A stretch of 45,450 nt of DNA from an uncultured Clostridia bacterium (GCA_934155625.1 CAKPHD010000008.1:1-45450); one strand, 5' to 3'. Shown: positions 7,191 through 16,373, numbered from the stretch's first letter. Notes: a model not told the origin generated them from the letters alone. Translations and numbers: made by a program.

Positions 7191-9679
7191 CTTATTATTT
7201 CTATTTCACTATTATTAAATAATGAATTTAAAACATTAAATTTTTCATCACTTAATTTTTTATTATTAATAGTTATATTATAATTAAATTCAAAAACTAC
7301 TTCATTATTATCTAGAATTTTTATTATGTACTCTCCATTAATATCTCTTATAAATGTATATTCATTCTTATTTACTTCTAATTTTAGATTCTGTTCATAT
7401 TTGAATTCTGCCTTGTTACTTCCAGTTTTCCCAATATATCTAACATCTACATTGTTTAATTTCATCTCAATTATTTTGTACTCTAGTATTTTAGTTAAAT
7501 AGTCCCAATGCTTTGAATTTCTTTGAGTTTTTATTAAGTTTATTTTTCTATTACAATCATATATCTCTTTATCATCATCTTCTATAAACTCTATAAGACC
7601 TTGTTTACAAGTATTAAATAATTCCAGATTTTTAATAAAGTAATATCTCCAATCAGTATTATTTAAAGGTGAATTATTGATAATATTATTTAAAATATCC
7701 TCAACACTAGTGCAGTTCAAATCTTCTTTAAGAATTCTCCTGTCAATAAAGCTTTTTAATTTTTTAGATATATTATTTGAATCCTCTTCATTATTCCATT
7801 CATTTAATCCTGCAATCCATGTATTGGTATTATCTGTATAATTAAATACATAAAATGTTCTTTCAAAATAAATTTCTTCAGTCAATAGTGCTCTTTGCAA
7901 TAGAAATTCGCTTTTATATTCAAATATTTTATTTACTATATTCCCGTAATTTCTTAAAGCATTTACTTGTTCCTCTTTGATTTCATCATTTTCATTATAT
8001 TCAATCCAATCAAATAAGAAATAATTTACTCCATTAAAATATTTATCTTGGTCAATCATTTTAATTACATCTTTATCAATTCTAAATATTTTTGCTTTAG
8101 CCTTTTCTGCTCTTAACCATTGTTTTTCTGTTTTAGATAATAATTTTTCCTCTTCTCCTAAACCTTCTTTTATACATTCCAGAATATCATGACTTTCAAT
8201 TTGTTCTATCTTATTAATCATTACATTTATAATCTTAATAATTTTAAAATATATTGAATCATTTTTTCTCTTATCTGCAATCTGTATATGATAATTGCTA
8301 TTTATATAATTTCTAGTTACTCTTATCCAATTTTCAAACAATTCATAATTATTGTTTATATTTTTAGTACACTTTGCACTTTCTAAAAACTTTATTATCG
8401 CGTAAAAATAAAGTTCTTCTCTAATACTTCTTTTTTCAGGATCTATATTTATATTCCATAATTCTTCTAGGTTCATAATCTCTGTATAGCAATTTTCTTC
8501 TGGCTTGTTAGAATATAAAAATTTTATATTTTTCATTATATTTTCTAACTTCTCAAAAAAGTCTCTCTTTATTGTATAAATTCCTTCATCTTCAAATTTT
8601 ATATTAATTCCTTCTATCAATTCTTTTTTAAAGTCATTTATTTCCTTTTCATAATTTATTTGTAATGCATTGTCTAAAAAATAATACATTATAAATTTTT
8701 TCAGAAAATTATAATAGTTTTCTTCGACTTTTTTCAAGACATTATATTTATTATTATCTTTGTCCTTCTCAATCCTTTCTTTTTCTTTTCTAAAAAAACT
8801 TTCTGCCCAATCATTATCAAAATTAGAACATAATTTTATATACTCTTCATTATTTAGATATTTAAACGCTATATTTTCTAATTGTGATTTTAAGATTTCA
8901 TATTTAGATAATTGCTTTCCCCTTGAATTCATTTTTATATATAATTCTGCTGCATCATCTTCTTGTGCCTTTAAAAATTTACATCTAAAATATATTTTAG
9001 GATTTCTTGTATCTGTTAAAATAGCACACAACCTTTTAGCATATTCACTATTTTTACAACGTTCGTTATATTCATTTTGAATTTGTTCTAATGTTTTTAA
9101 TGCAGATTGAATTGTAATATCTTTTGACCATTTGGCTTTATAGTACTTAGTAGAATCTTGAATTTTTTGCAATATATCTCCTTTTTCATTTTCTAATACT
9201 TCTTTATCTTTTAAAAGTTCGAAGAATTTTTTTGAGCTTTCTTTATTCTCATAAGAAATATCTATTTCATTTATTAATTCGTACTTATTTGCTTTTGAAA
9301 ACACATACCAATATAATAAAAATAATGTTGTTAATCGTTGTTGACCATCAATTGGAATAAAATTTGCTTCATTATTTATTCCATATATAATATCCAAATT
9401 CATATATTTATTATCATCTTCTAGAGCATCAAATATATCTTTTATTAACTTTGTTATTATTGTTTTATTGTTTCCCTGCACATAATTTCTTTGTATATTA
9501 GGAATTAGTATCTTCTTAATTTGATAAGTCTCATTATGGAAAAGCTCCCAAAAACTTGAAAGTACCAAATTTTCAAGTTTTTTTTCATTCTGTAATTCTC
9601 TATTAATAATTCCTAATATTTCTTCTTGATTTTCTTCTAATTTTTCCTTTATATTTTTTATTAATTCCTCTTTTTCCAT
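7184..9679 (-). CDS. DUF262 protein without a visible nuclease domain (GmrS-like partner)
   Basis: This large 831-aa protein has the DUF262 (ParB/sulfiredoxin-like) signatures IPNIQRNYVQG (about residue 60) and FIPIDGQQRLTTLFLLYWY (about 108). A YIKMNSRGKQLSKYEILKSQ segment, typical of long DUF262 proteins, is also present. DUF262 domains are NTP-driven regulatory or sensing modules in type IV restriction enzymes such as GmrSD and SspE. The long helical middle and a beta-rich C-terminus (about 740-831) match nothing I recognise, and I see no HNH or PD-(D/E)xK motif. The start at 9679 (AAGGATATAA upstream) was preferred to one at 9739 that overlaps the neighbour. It lies 10 bp downstream of the DUF262-DUF1524 gene. 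Confidence 0.8.
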   Translation of the reverse strand: MEKEELIKNIKEKLEENQEEILGIINRELQNEKKLENLVLSSFWELFHNETYQIKKILIPNIQRNYVQGNNKTIITKLIKDIFDALEDDNKYMNLDIIYGINNEANFIPIDGQQRLTTLFLLYWYVFSKANKYELINEIDISYENKESSKKFFELLKDKEVLENEKGDILQKIQDSTKYYKAKWSKDITIQSALKTLEQIQNEYNERCKNSEYAKRLCAILTDTRNPKIYFRCKFLKAQEDDAAELYIKMNSRGKQLSKYEILKSQLENIAFKYLNNEEYIKLCSNFDNDWAESFFRKEKERIEKDKDNNKYNVLKKVEENYYNFLKKFIMYYFLDNALQINYEKEINDFKKELIEGINIKFEDEGIYTIKRDFFEKLENIMKNIKFLYSNKPEENCYTEIMNLEELWNINIDPEKRSIREELYFYAIIKFLESAKCTKNINNNYELFENWIRVTRNYINSNYHIQIADKRKNDSIYFKIIKIINVMINKIEQIESHDILECIKEGLGEEEKLLSKTEKQWLRAEKAKAKIFRIDKDVIKMIDQDKYFNGVNYFLFDWIEYNENDEIKEEQVNALRNYGNIVNKIFEYKSEFLLQRALLTEEIYFERTFYVFNYTDNTNTWIAGLNEWNNEEDSNNISKKLKSFIDRRILKEDLNCTSVEDILNNIINNSPLNNTDWRYYFIKNLELFNTCKQGLIEFIEDDDKEIYDCNRKINLIKTQRNSKHWDYLTKILEYKIIEMKLNNVDVRYIGKTGSNKAEFKYEQNLKLEVNKNEYTFIRDINGEYIIKILDNNEVVFEFNYNITINNKKLSDEKFNVLNSLFNNSEIEIIRK

Positions 9680-9689
9680 ATTTATATCC

Positions 9690-11513
9690 TTATATCCTTT
9701 TCTTAAATATATTTTCAAATATCTTCTTAGCCATGTCATTTAGATAACTGTTAAAATCTTTTTCTCTCCATTCAAAAAATTGTATTAGCTTGTCTTCATC
9801 ATTGTCTTCGGTTAAATATGCTTTTAAAAAAGCTTTTTTCGTACAAATGGGCACAAATCCAATCTCATCTTTCTTTATTATTTCTTCTCTTTTTTGCATA
9901 AATAAACTATCTTGATAACTTCGATTTGTTTTTGAATCTAACAAAGCTAAATTTCCGATAGAGTTCATCTCAAAATTTTCTTCTAATATCTTTTCTAATC
10001 CTTTTGCTTGTGCTGTTTCTTTTATATTATTATTGTTAATATTTTTCAATTCTTCTATTTGTTCTAATTTTTCATTTAAGTATGTAGACTCTCTTCTTTT
10101 TGCAATACTATCATTTATGTAAGAAATCTTTAAATAGTTGATATACTCTTCTTTGTCTTCATTATCTTCTAAAGCCTTGTCATGTTGTGAATGTATGTGT
10201 TCGATATCCCATTTTACTTGTTTACCATCTTGATAATAAGAATCTTTATACTTTTCAAATGGAAATCTAATTTTCTTATCTTTTAAACTATTTAGAGTTA
10301 AAATATTATGTAAAATTAAAATATTTTTTATTTTATCTTTATTATCATCATAATCAAGATTCTTTAAATATTCTTTTACGTCTTCTAAACTTTTTATACT
10401 TTCAGCTTCTTTTGAACTATCTTTTACATTAAATATTTTATTTTTAATTGTTTTTAATATTTTTTCTTTTACTTCTATCCTTTTATTGGCATTTTTATAT
10501 TCTTGAATGTACTCTACTATCACATTTTTTTCGCCTATTAAAATAAGATATCCAATTAAATTATATAATTCTATATCTTCATACCACTCATTAAGAATAT
10601 CCATTACTTCTACAATATTTTTCCAAGGTTTTCTACAATTCTGGTTATTAGTTTCATCTATCTGTTTTTTTAACATATTATATATCTTGTTTTCGTCACT
10701 ATCATTTTTAAATTTTTCTTTATCATAGTTAGATTGTATCACTATAGAAAGTAATTCTGACATTCTATCATCTGTTTTTTGATTACTAATAAAATACCAG
10801 AAAGATTGATCAAATAATCTATTTTCAATTTCATCCCATTCTCTAGCTGATTTTATAATATTTCTTCTTAAAAATTCTGCTTTTACTAAATCTGCCTGTG
10901 TCAATTTTATATTGTTAGTATTTATTCTTATAAAAGCCTCATTTTCATTATCTTCATTTTCCAATTCATACCATATAACTTTTACTTGTTGTTTTATAAA
11001 GTTCCAAAATTCTCTTTTTTTGTTTTCTAATTCTCCTTTATCCTTATACCATTCCTTTATACATTTTATTGCTAAATTATAGTAATATTCATTTAATGTT
11101 TCCAATTCATTTTTATCATTATCTTCTACATATTCTTTAATTTTCTCTTGTAAATCTAATGTATTTTCATTGTTGTCTTTATCTTTTATAGTTTCATATT
11201 CTATGCTGTAAATTTCATTTTCTATATTAGTATTGCAAAGTAAATATACTGCTATCATATATATTGTAGTTAATCTTTGCTGACCATCAATTAGTACATA
11301 TTTATTCTCTTCGTTTTTTACTTTTTTTATAATAATAGGTTGAATATAATAATATCTTTTTTCGTCATAATCGTAATATTGCTTTATATCATTCAATAAA
11401 TTGCAAACCTGCGTTTTTTCCCATCTATATCCTCTTTGATATGATGGAATAATAAAATCTAAATTTTTTAACTCATCTATTGTTTTTTCTTCAAAACGTA
11501 CTTCCTTTAACAT
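9690..11513 (-). CDS. DUF262-DUF1524 protein, GmrSD-like type IV restriction nuclease
   Basis: The 607-aa protein begins with a DUF262 domain (IIPSYQRGYRWEKTQV, residues 21-36; LIDGQQRLTTIYMIA, 74-88; FIRINTNNIKLTQADLVKAE). It ends with a DUF1524 His-Me/HNH nuclease domain (WDIEHIHSQHD and NSIGNLALLDSKTNRSYQDSLF). This is the architecture of single-chain GmrSD-type enzymes, which cut DNA bearing modified bases, and of SspE. AAGGAG precedes the start. It is the first gene of a two-gene operon with a second, nuclease-less DUF262 protein. Defence against phage is the likely role; target modification and mechanism are unknown. Confidence 0.88.
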   Translation of the reverse strand: MLKEVRFEEKTIDELKNLDFIIPSYQRGYRWEKTQVCNLLNDIKQYYDYDEKRYYYIQPIIIKKVKNEENKYVLIDGQQRLTTIYMIAVYLLCNTNIENEIYSIEYETIKDKDNNENTLDLQEKIKEYVEDNDKNELETLNEYYYNLAIKCIKEWYKDKGELENKKREFWNFIKQQVKVIWYELENEDNENEAFIRINTNNIKLTQADLVKAEFLRRNIIKSAREWDEIENRLFDQSFWYFISNQKTDDRMSELLSIVIQSNYDKEKFKNDSDENKIYNMLKKQIDETNNQNCRKPWKNIVEVMDILNEWYEDIELYNLIGYLILIGEKNVIVEYIQEYKNANKRIEVKEKILKTIKNKIFNVKDSSKEAESIKSLEDVKEYLKNLDYDDNKDKIKNILILHNILTLNSLKDKKIRFPFEKYKDSYYQDGKQVKWDIEHIHSQHDKALEDNEDKEEYINYLKISYINDSIAKRRESTYLNEKLEQIEELKNINNNNIKETAQAKGLEKILEENFEMNSIGNLALLDSKTNRSYQDSLFMQKREEIIKKDEIGFVPICTKKAFLKAYLTEDNDEDKLIQFFEWREKDFNSYLNDMAKKIFENIFKKRI

Positions 11514-11566
11514 TAAATATTTCTCCTTTTTATTTTATATCTAATGCCCTAATAATATTATAAAAC

Positions 11567-11602
11567 AAAAAAAATTACAATACCTCGGGCATATATTGTA
11601 AT
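11567..11602 (-). terminator. Terminator of the MerR-remnant transcript
   Basis: A 9-bp stem (ATTACAATA / TATTGTAAT) with an 11-nt GC-containing loop, followed on the minus strand by eight T. It follows the stop at 11614 and insulates the DUF262 operon. Confidence 0.8.
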
Positions 11603-11613
11603 TTTATATTATT

Positions 11614-11907
11614 TTATTCAGTAAAATCTTTTCTTTTACCTGCTTCTATCTCTTCATAAAGTTCTATTTTATAATCTAATCTTTCCAAAGTCATATTAAT
11701 ATTTTTCTGTTTTTCTAATAACTTTTCTCTTTGTTCTTTTAACAGCTTTTTTCTTGCTTCAACAGTAGTTTTTCCTTTTTCCATTAGACTCATATATTCT
11801 ATTAAAATTTCGATTTCTACCCCTGCACTTCTCATACATTTTATGAATTCTATTCTTTTACATGATTTTTCGTCATAATTTCTTATCCCTCCTAATTTTT
11901 GTATCCA
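11614..11907 (-). pseudogene. MerR-family regulator missing its N-terminal half of the DNA-binding domain
   Basis: The frame reads IQKLGGIRNYDEKSCKRIEF then IKCMRSAGVEIEILIEYMSL, followed by a long coiled coil (EKQKNINMTLERLDYKIELYEE). This matches MerR regulators from about residue 35 to the end. The first helix-turn-helix is gone: upstream of residue IQK the frame meets TAA TAA, and no ATG or binding site is in frame. An internal ATG at 11835 would give only a 73-aa dimerisation helix. The frame opens almost exactly where transcription from the intact MerR-type promoter should start, so a deletion of roughly 100 bp or more fused promoter to mid-gene. A stand-alone helix product acting as a dominant partner is conceivable but unproven. 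Confidence 0.75.
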
Positions 11908-11913
11908 TTATTA

Positions 11914-11944
11914 TATATATCACTTAAACTATACTCCAAGTCAA
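11914..11944 (-). promoter_or_regulatory. MerR-type promoter with 19-bp spacer and operator
   Basis: On the minus strand a TTGACT -35 and a TATATA -10 are separated by 19 bp, the long spacing typical of MerR-activated promoters. The dyad ACTTGGAGT/AGTTTAAGT lies in the spacer. It drives only the truncated MerR frame in this window. Confidence 0.65.
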
Positions 11945-11965
11945 GTATTTTCTTTTAAATTTTTA

Positions 11966-11996
11966 AAGCAAGAGGAAATTTTACCTCTTGCTTCTT
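11966..11996 (-). terminator. Hairpin terminator
   Basis: A 10-bp stem (AAGCAAGAGG / CCTCTTGCTT) with a short loop directly after the stop of the gene at 12004. On the minus strand it is followed by TTTAAAAATTT, on the plus strand by CTTTT. Confidence 0.75.
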
Positions 11997-12003
11997 TTGA
12001 CTT

Positions 12004-12462
12004 TTATGGATTTAAATGTTCTGATGCATACCATGCAACACTTTCTATGTGATTCCAATTTTTTTCAGAACCATCATCCAATTTCCACAGTTCATAAGCT
12101 ATGTTATATTGGATATTTTCTCCTATTGCAGGCACTTCATTAGTGTCTTTTGGAACTTTTAATATAGATAATCCGTGAAAATATCTAGCATAATCTTCTA
12201 TACTCAAAGTATCTTCATTTTCGAGCCTCTGGATTATTGCATACATAAGCTCAATTCGAATTTGGCGTAATTGTAACTTAGTTAATGGATTGTATATATC
12301 CATTATTCCAAGTCCAGCTTTATTTTCATCATTCCAAAAAGATTCTGGAATTCTTTTTTTAAAGCTAATACCTTCCATAATCAATTTGCATTGTTGAAAA
12401 CTATCCCGTTTTCCGCCTTCCATTTCATCCAATACAAGTTCCATTACATCTTTTTTTACCAT
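12004..12462 (-). CDS. Hypothetical 152-aa cytoplasmic protein
   Basis: The product is an acidic soluble protein with no signal peptide or membrane segment. Segments such as FWNDENKAGLGIMDIYNPLT, QIRIELMYAIIQRLENEDTL and ELWKLDDGSEKNWNHIESVA suggest a mostly helical fold. AGGAGG stands 8 nt before the ATG, and the gene has its own terminator, so it is probably expressed as a single cistron. I do not recognise the family and see no catalytic motif. Confidence 0.6.
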   Translation of the reverse strand: MVKKDVMELVLDEMEGGKRDSFQQCKLIMEGISFKKRIPESFWNDENKAGLGIMDIYNPLTKLQLRQIRIELMYAIIQRLENEDTLSIEDYARYFHGLSILKVPKDTNEVPAIGENIQYNIAYELWKLDDGSEKNWNHIESVAWYASEHLNP

Positions 12463-12550
12463 AACTTTTCCTCCTACTTTTAAAAGCTTTTGCTTTAGTC
12501 TACATAAACATTATACTATTTTTTTTATAATTTGGCAAATTTTGTATTCA

Positions 12551-13117
12551 CTAGAAATTTATAATATCCAAATGCTCTAATAATATTTTTAAACCTAATA
12601 AAATTAATATACCCCCACCTACTAGCTCTGCATTTCTTTGATATGCATCTCCAAATCTGTTTCCAATTTTTGTTCCTATAACAGATAAAACAAATGTGAT
12701 AATTCCAATTAGAGTTATAGCTAATATTAAATTAACATTTAAAAAGGCAAATGTAATTCCAACTGCTAATGCATCTATACTTGTTGCAACTGCTAATACA
12801 AACATTGTTTTAAAACTAACATCATCATTGCAATTTTCACTTTCATCTCCAAATGAATCTTTTATCATTTTTCCACCAATAATGCCTAGCAACATGAATG
12901 CAATCCAGTGGTCTATACTTGTTATTAAATTTTCAAATGCTGAACCTAAATAGTACCCTATCACTGGCATTAGTGCTTGAAAGCCACCAAAATACAATCC
13001 AATTATAATTGCTTTTTTCCAATTCATTTTTTTCATTGAAATTCCTTTGCATACTGATACTGCAAAAGCATCCATTCCTAATCCTATACTTAATAATAAT
13101 AATTCAAGTATCCCCAT
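12551..13117 (-). CDS. mntP: Manganese efflux pump MntP
   Basis: The 188-aa integral membrane protein has six hydrophobic segments and the paired MntP signatures GLGMDAFAVSVCKG (residues about 13-26) and VATSIDALAVG (about 110-120). The two aspartates are the proposed Mn2+-coordinating residues of this two-repeat transporter. It exports Mn2+ and protects against manganese overload. AAGAAGGTG precedes the start. In many bacteria mntP is under a yybP-ykoY riboswitch; I could not make out that structure in the roughly 100 bp upstream before repeat A1. Confidence 0.93.
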   Translation of the reverse strand: MGILELLLLSIGLGMDAFAVSVCKGISMKKMNWKKAIIIGLYFGGFQALMPVIGYYLGSAFENLITSIDHWIAFMLLGIIGGKMIKDSFGDESENCNDDVSFKTMFVLAVATSIDALAVGITFAFLNVNLILAITLIGIITFVLSVIGTKIGNRFGDAYQRNAELVGGGILILLGLKILLEHLDIINF

Positions 13118-13216
13118 TTTTACACCTTCTTATTTAATTTCATACAAAAAGTAATTATACTATTTTTATCTATCTTGGCAACCAATTTTGAAATTTTTTT
13201 CTAAATCCCCGTTATA

Positions 13217-13439
13217 AGATAACTACAATTTACAGTTAAATTATATGAATTTTAGAAAATTAATAATATATTGTTTTTTTATACCTTGGTGTCGCAATCT
13301 TCATATAAAAAATACAAGTATGTAGATTGCTCCATATCGCATTCGCTTTGCTCATTTGGTCGCTTACGCGGTATTACAAAAACAATATATTATTAATTTC
13401 TAAATATAAGATTGTATAAACTGTAAATTATAACTATCT
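13217..13439. repeat. Repeat family A, copy 1
   Basis: An element of about 220 bp with long inverted ends. The inner 20 bp (13258-13277 and 13379-13398, AATTAATAATATATTGTTTT and its complement) are perfect, and similarity extends imperfectly to about 69 bp per arm. Between them is a GC-richer core (ACCTTGGTGTCGCAATCT, TAGATTGCTCCATATCGC, TTGGTCGCTTACGCGG) nearly identical in copies at 20.8 and 29.5 kb. There is no ORF. It fills the 440-bp gap between the aldolase and mntP genes. Confidence 0.9.
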
Positions 13440-13522
13440 ATACTATTTTATATAATGTCAATAAACTTTATGACTTATTTTTCTTTATAATCCACAATAT
13501 TCCAGTTTTCATTCTTGTCATT

Positions 13523-13554
13523 AAAAGCAGACAATTCTAAAATTATCTGCTTTT
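13523..13554 (-). terminator. Terminator after the aldolase gene
   Basis: A 14-bp stem (AAAAGCAGA...TCTGCTTTT) with a 4-nt loop. The one imperfect pair is a G-T wobble only on the minus strand. It lies 6 bp past the stop at 13560. Confidence 0.75.
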
Positions 13555-13559
13555 CTTTA

Positions 13560-14447
13560 TTATGATATAGATGCATTATAGATTTTAACTATTGCATCAT
13601 TTAATTTTGCATCAAATTCTTCTTGAGTTTGATGTGCATTTAAGTCTTGTAATAATGCTCTTGAAAAACTTGCTATCATTCTATTATTTTTAGCTAATAA
13701 TTCAACAGCTTTATCTATGTCATATCCACCTGATAAAGCAACAATTCTTACAACACATTCATAATCATATAAATCTAAATAATGATTTTCAACTGTTGGA
13801 ATTGTGAACTTGAACATTATTTTATCTTCTTTATTCCAGTTGTCTAATTGTTTTTTGATTTCGTCTTTTAGGATTTCTTCGCATTTTTCTTTTTCTGGCG
13901 CATTTATATCAACTTCTGGTTCGATAATTGGCACTAAACCTGCATCACATATTGTTTTTGCGAATCCAAATTGTTGTGCTACAATTGCTTTTATTCCTTC
14001 AACATTTGGTTCATATACTACTGATCTCATTTTTGTTCCGAATACATGCTTTTCGTTTGCTTCTTTTAATTCTGTTTCTAATTCAGGAATTGGTTTCATT
14101 AGTTTTACACCATCTTTTTCATCTTGAAGACCTTTATCAACTTTTAAGAATGATACTATGTGTTTTTGATTCCATAAATAATCTGCTGTAAATTCATCAT
14201 TTACTTTTGATAACATTGTTTTTTCAAATAGGATTGCTCCTAATATGTGTTCATTTGTAAATGATTTACTTGTAAATACTCTTTTTCTCATTTCATGTAT
14301 TAAGTTAAACATCTCTTCTTCTGTGCTATATTCACTTTCTGGAATTCCATATGCTTTTAATGTTTTACTACTACTTCCTCCACTTTGGTCTAATGCAGCT
14401 ATAAAGCCTTGTCCATTTTTTATAATTTCATACATTTCGTTATTCAT
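13560..14447 (-). CDS. fda: Fructose-bisphosphate aldolase class I
   Basis: The 295-aa enzyme cleaves fructose 1,6-bisphosphate to glyceraldehyde 3-phosphate and DHAP in glycolysis, using a Schiff-base lysine. Visible family features are GFIAALDQSGGSSSKTLKAY near the N-terminus, GTKMRSVVYEPN, the glutamates of VPIIEPEVDI, and IMFKFTIPT carrying the Schiff-base lysine. ALSGGYDIDKA and SFSRALLQDL follow, the latter contributing phosphate-binding residues. The length equals that of the short bacterial class I form. The start at 14447 has GAAAGGTGG upstream and was preferred to 14477. It has its own terminator. Confidence 0.93.
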   Translation of the reverse strand: MNNEMYEIIKNGQGFIAALDQSGGSSSKTLKAYGIPESEYSTEEEMFNLIHEMRKRVFTSKSFTNEHILGAILFEKTMLSKVNDEFTADYLWNQKHIVSFLKVDKGLQDEKDGVKLMKPIPELETELKEANEKHVFGTKMRSVVYEPNVEGIKAIVAQQFGFAKTICDAGLVPIIEPEVDINAPEKEKCEEILKDEIKKQLDNWNKEDKIMFKFTIPTVENHYLDLYDYECVVRIVALSGGYDIDKAVELLAKNNRMIASFSRALLQDLNAHQTQEEFDAKLNDAIVKIYNASIS

Positions 14448-14519
14448 TTTATAACCACCTTTCAATTTATAATTCATCTACATTATAATTATTTTTGTTT
14501 TATAAGTCAATAAAATTTT

Positions 14520-15963
14520 CTAACATTCTTCGAAGAAATAATCCTCAATTCTTGCTAATATCTTTGATTTTTCTGGATCTTCAAAATTAATATCTTTTCT
14601 TCTATAAATTGATAGCATTAATGATACACATATTATGTTCATAAGCAATTCAACTTCTCCAGAACTAAAAAATGGCATTTTAAATTCTGCAATGCTTATA
14701 ATTCCAAAGTTCATTGCAATATTGCATATTGTTTGTATTATAAAAAAACTTGAAAATCCTATCAATATAATTTTTCCATACTTTTCTTTTACTTTCTTTA
14801 TAGATATGATTAATTTCATATCAAATATAATTATTAATCCTGCAACCACCATACTCGCTATCCATCCGTAATTTGAAAGATGGCCTAATAATGCAAAGTC
14901 CCCAGTAGTTCCGAAAGTAATTTTGAAGATTATTAATATAACCTTGTTCATCTTGAAGTGATTTTTCTTCTAAATCTGCAGTTCCAAACATTTTTGCATT
15001 ATTAAATACTTCTTTTCTTATTGCATCGATTCTTCTTTTTCCTACTGTATCAATTCCTACACAATATGCAGATGTTAAATTATCTTCTTTATCTCTCAAT
15101 TTAGTAGGAATTATACAAATAATAGTTGATAACAACACAAAAATTATAATTGAACTTACTATAAAAATTAATGAATATTTTATATGTCTTTTTATTATTA
15201 GTTCTCTTGATAAAATTGTTACATATACTGCTGTAATAAGAAAACCTGATACAAAATTTATTATTAATGAAGTAATTACTGAGATTATGCCTAAAATTAT
15301 AATTTTAGCAATATTAGAATTCAATTTTCTTTTATTATTTATATCATTTATAAAACCTGCAAATGCTATTATATATAATGGTATTGAGATTACAGTCGGT
15401 GCAACTGACGTAAATGGCCATAAACCATAAATAAGATTTCCATTTGCTCTGAATCCTCTCAAATATGCAACTATATTAAGTAATGTTGCAACAATATAGA
15501 AAGCTTTTGAATATTTACAAATTTTTCTATAATCAAAAAAATATAATCCTATAGCAAATAATACTGCAAAAACAAACATAATGCATTCTACTTTTGCAGT
15601 TATAATATCATTTAATCCCAATATATTCTTTTCATGAAATGCACTATAAAAATTTGATGGTATAAATTTCATATAACTTCCACTCAGGAAAATCAACACA
15701 ATTACTAAAATTAAAGTTCCCCAATCTAATTTAGGTCTATGAATTTTATTTAATTTTCTTCCTATCTCTTTTGCGTTTCCCATTTGATTAACTGCTAGTT
15801 CTTCTGCTTCTTTTGCCGAATATCCTTCGTCAATTTTTTCTTCTTTTACTTCATCTATATGTGTTTTTAGTTCTTCTTTTATTTGATTACTTGCAGGTTT
15901 GTATTTTATATTACTACATACATTATCTAAAAATTCTTTAGTATTCAAATGAAACACCTCCAA
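14520..15963 (-). pseudogene. FtsW/RodA/SpoVE-like protein with N-terminal permease-prefix (HAAS) domain, frameshifted
   Basis: The first 380-codon frame begins with a permease-prefix/HAAS domain of about 65 aa (FLDNVCSNIKYKPASNQIKE, ELAVNQMGNAKEIGRKLNKI). Hydrophobic segments of an FtsW-like SEDS protein follow (LYFFDYRKICKYSKAFYIV). After INNLQNYFRNYW this frame turns into nonsense, and the family C-terminus (DFALLGHLSNYGWIASMVVA ... GFSSFFIIQTICNIAMNFGI) continues one base over, in the frame ending at 14520. One extra base, most simply in the GGGG run at 14900-14903 (CCCC on plus), restores a protein of about 480 aa. The start overlaps padR by 26 bp. SEDS proteins polymerise peptidoglycan or support sporulation. 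Sequencing error is possible. Confidence 0.75.
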
Positions 15964-16276
15964 TTATTTGATTCATACTTGTACTAAATATTTGCCATTC
16001 TTCTTTCTTACTTTTTAATTGCTTTTTCCCATCTTTGGTAATTGAATAGTATTTTCTTTTCTTACCACCTATTTCATCCCAGTAAGATATAATCCAACCT
16101 TTTTCTTCAAGTTTATGTAGTATTGGATATAGTGTACCTTCCTGAAATTCAAATACATTTTTAGATTTTTCTTTTAGCTCTTTTATCATCTGATATCCAT
16201 ACATGTTTTCATTTTTTAATACACTTAATACTATTAATTCTGTACTACCTTTCAATAATTCTTTGTTAATTTTCAT
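15938..16276 (-). CDS. PadR-family transcriptional regulator
   Basis: The 112-aa protein is a short (subfamily 2) PadR winged-helix repressor: KGSTELIVLSVLKNENMYGY, EFQEGTLYPILHKLEEKGWI, SYWDEIGGKKRKYYSITKDG. The last of these is the wing; a short C-terminal dimerisation helix follows. Such regulators commonly sit with HAAS/permease-prefix membrane proteins and repress their own operon. Here the 3' end overlaps the FtsW-like gene and a dyad operator covers the promoter. Confidence 0.92.
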   Translation of the reverse strand: MKINKELLKGSTELIVLSVLKNENMYGYQMIKELKEKSKNVFEFQEGTLYPILHKLEEKGWIISYWDEIGGKKRKYYSITKDGKKQLKSKKEEWQIFSTSMNQIIGGVSFEY

Positions 16277-16292
16277 AATTACTCTCCTTTCA

Positions 16293-16351
16293 ATATGCCT
16301 TGTAATTCTATGTATTTATTACATTGTAATGCAAGGTATGCTTTTTGTCAA
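16293..16351 (-). promoter_or_regulatory. padR promoter and dyad operator
   Basis: On the minus strand TTGACA (16346-16351) and TACAAT (16323-16328) are separated by exactly 17 bp. An inverted repeat of about 20 bp per arm (16293-16339) begins in the spacer and runs past the -10. It contains ATGTA-5-TACAT, close to the ATGT-N8-ACAT boxes of PadR regulators. Autorepression is the natural reading. Confidence 0.75.
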
Positions 16352-16373
16352 TAGATTCTTAATAAATTACGCC

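Noticed and set aside
11515..11566. Promoter of the DUF262 operon
   Set aside because: TATAAT-like hexamers are present, but no convincing -35 at the right distance; in such AT-rich DNA this is not enough.
13118..13216. yybP-ykoY manganese riboswitch upstream of mntP
   Set aside because: The short AT-rich stretch before repeat A1 shows no recognisable conserved loops or paired stems of that riboswitch.
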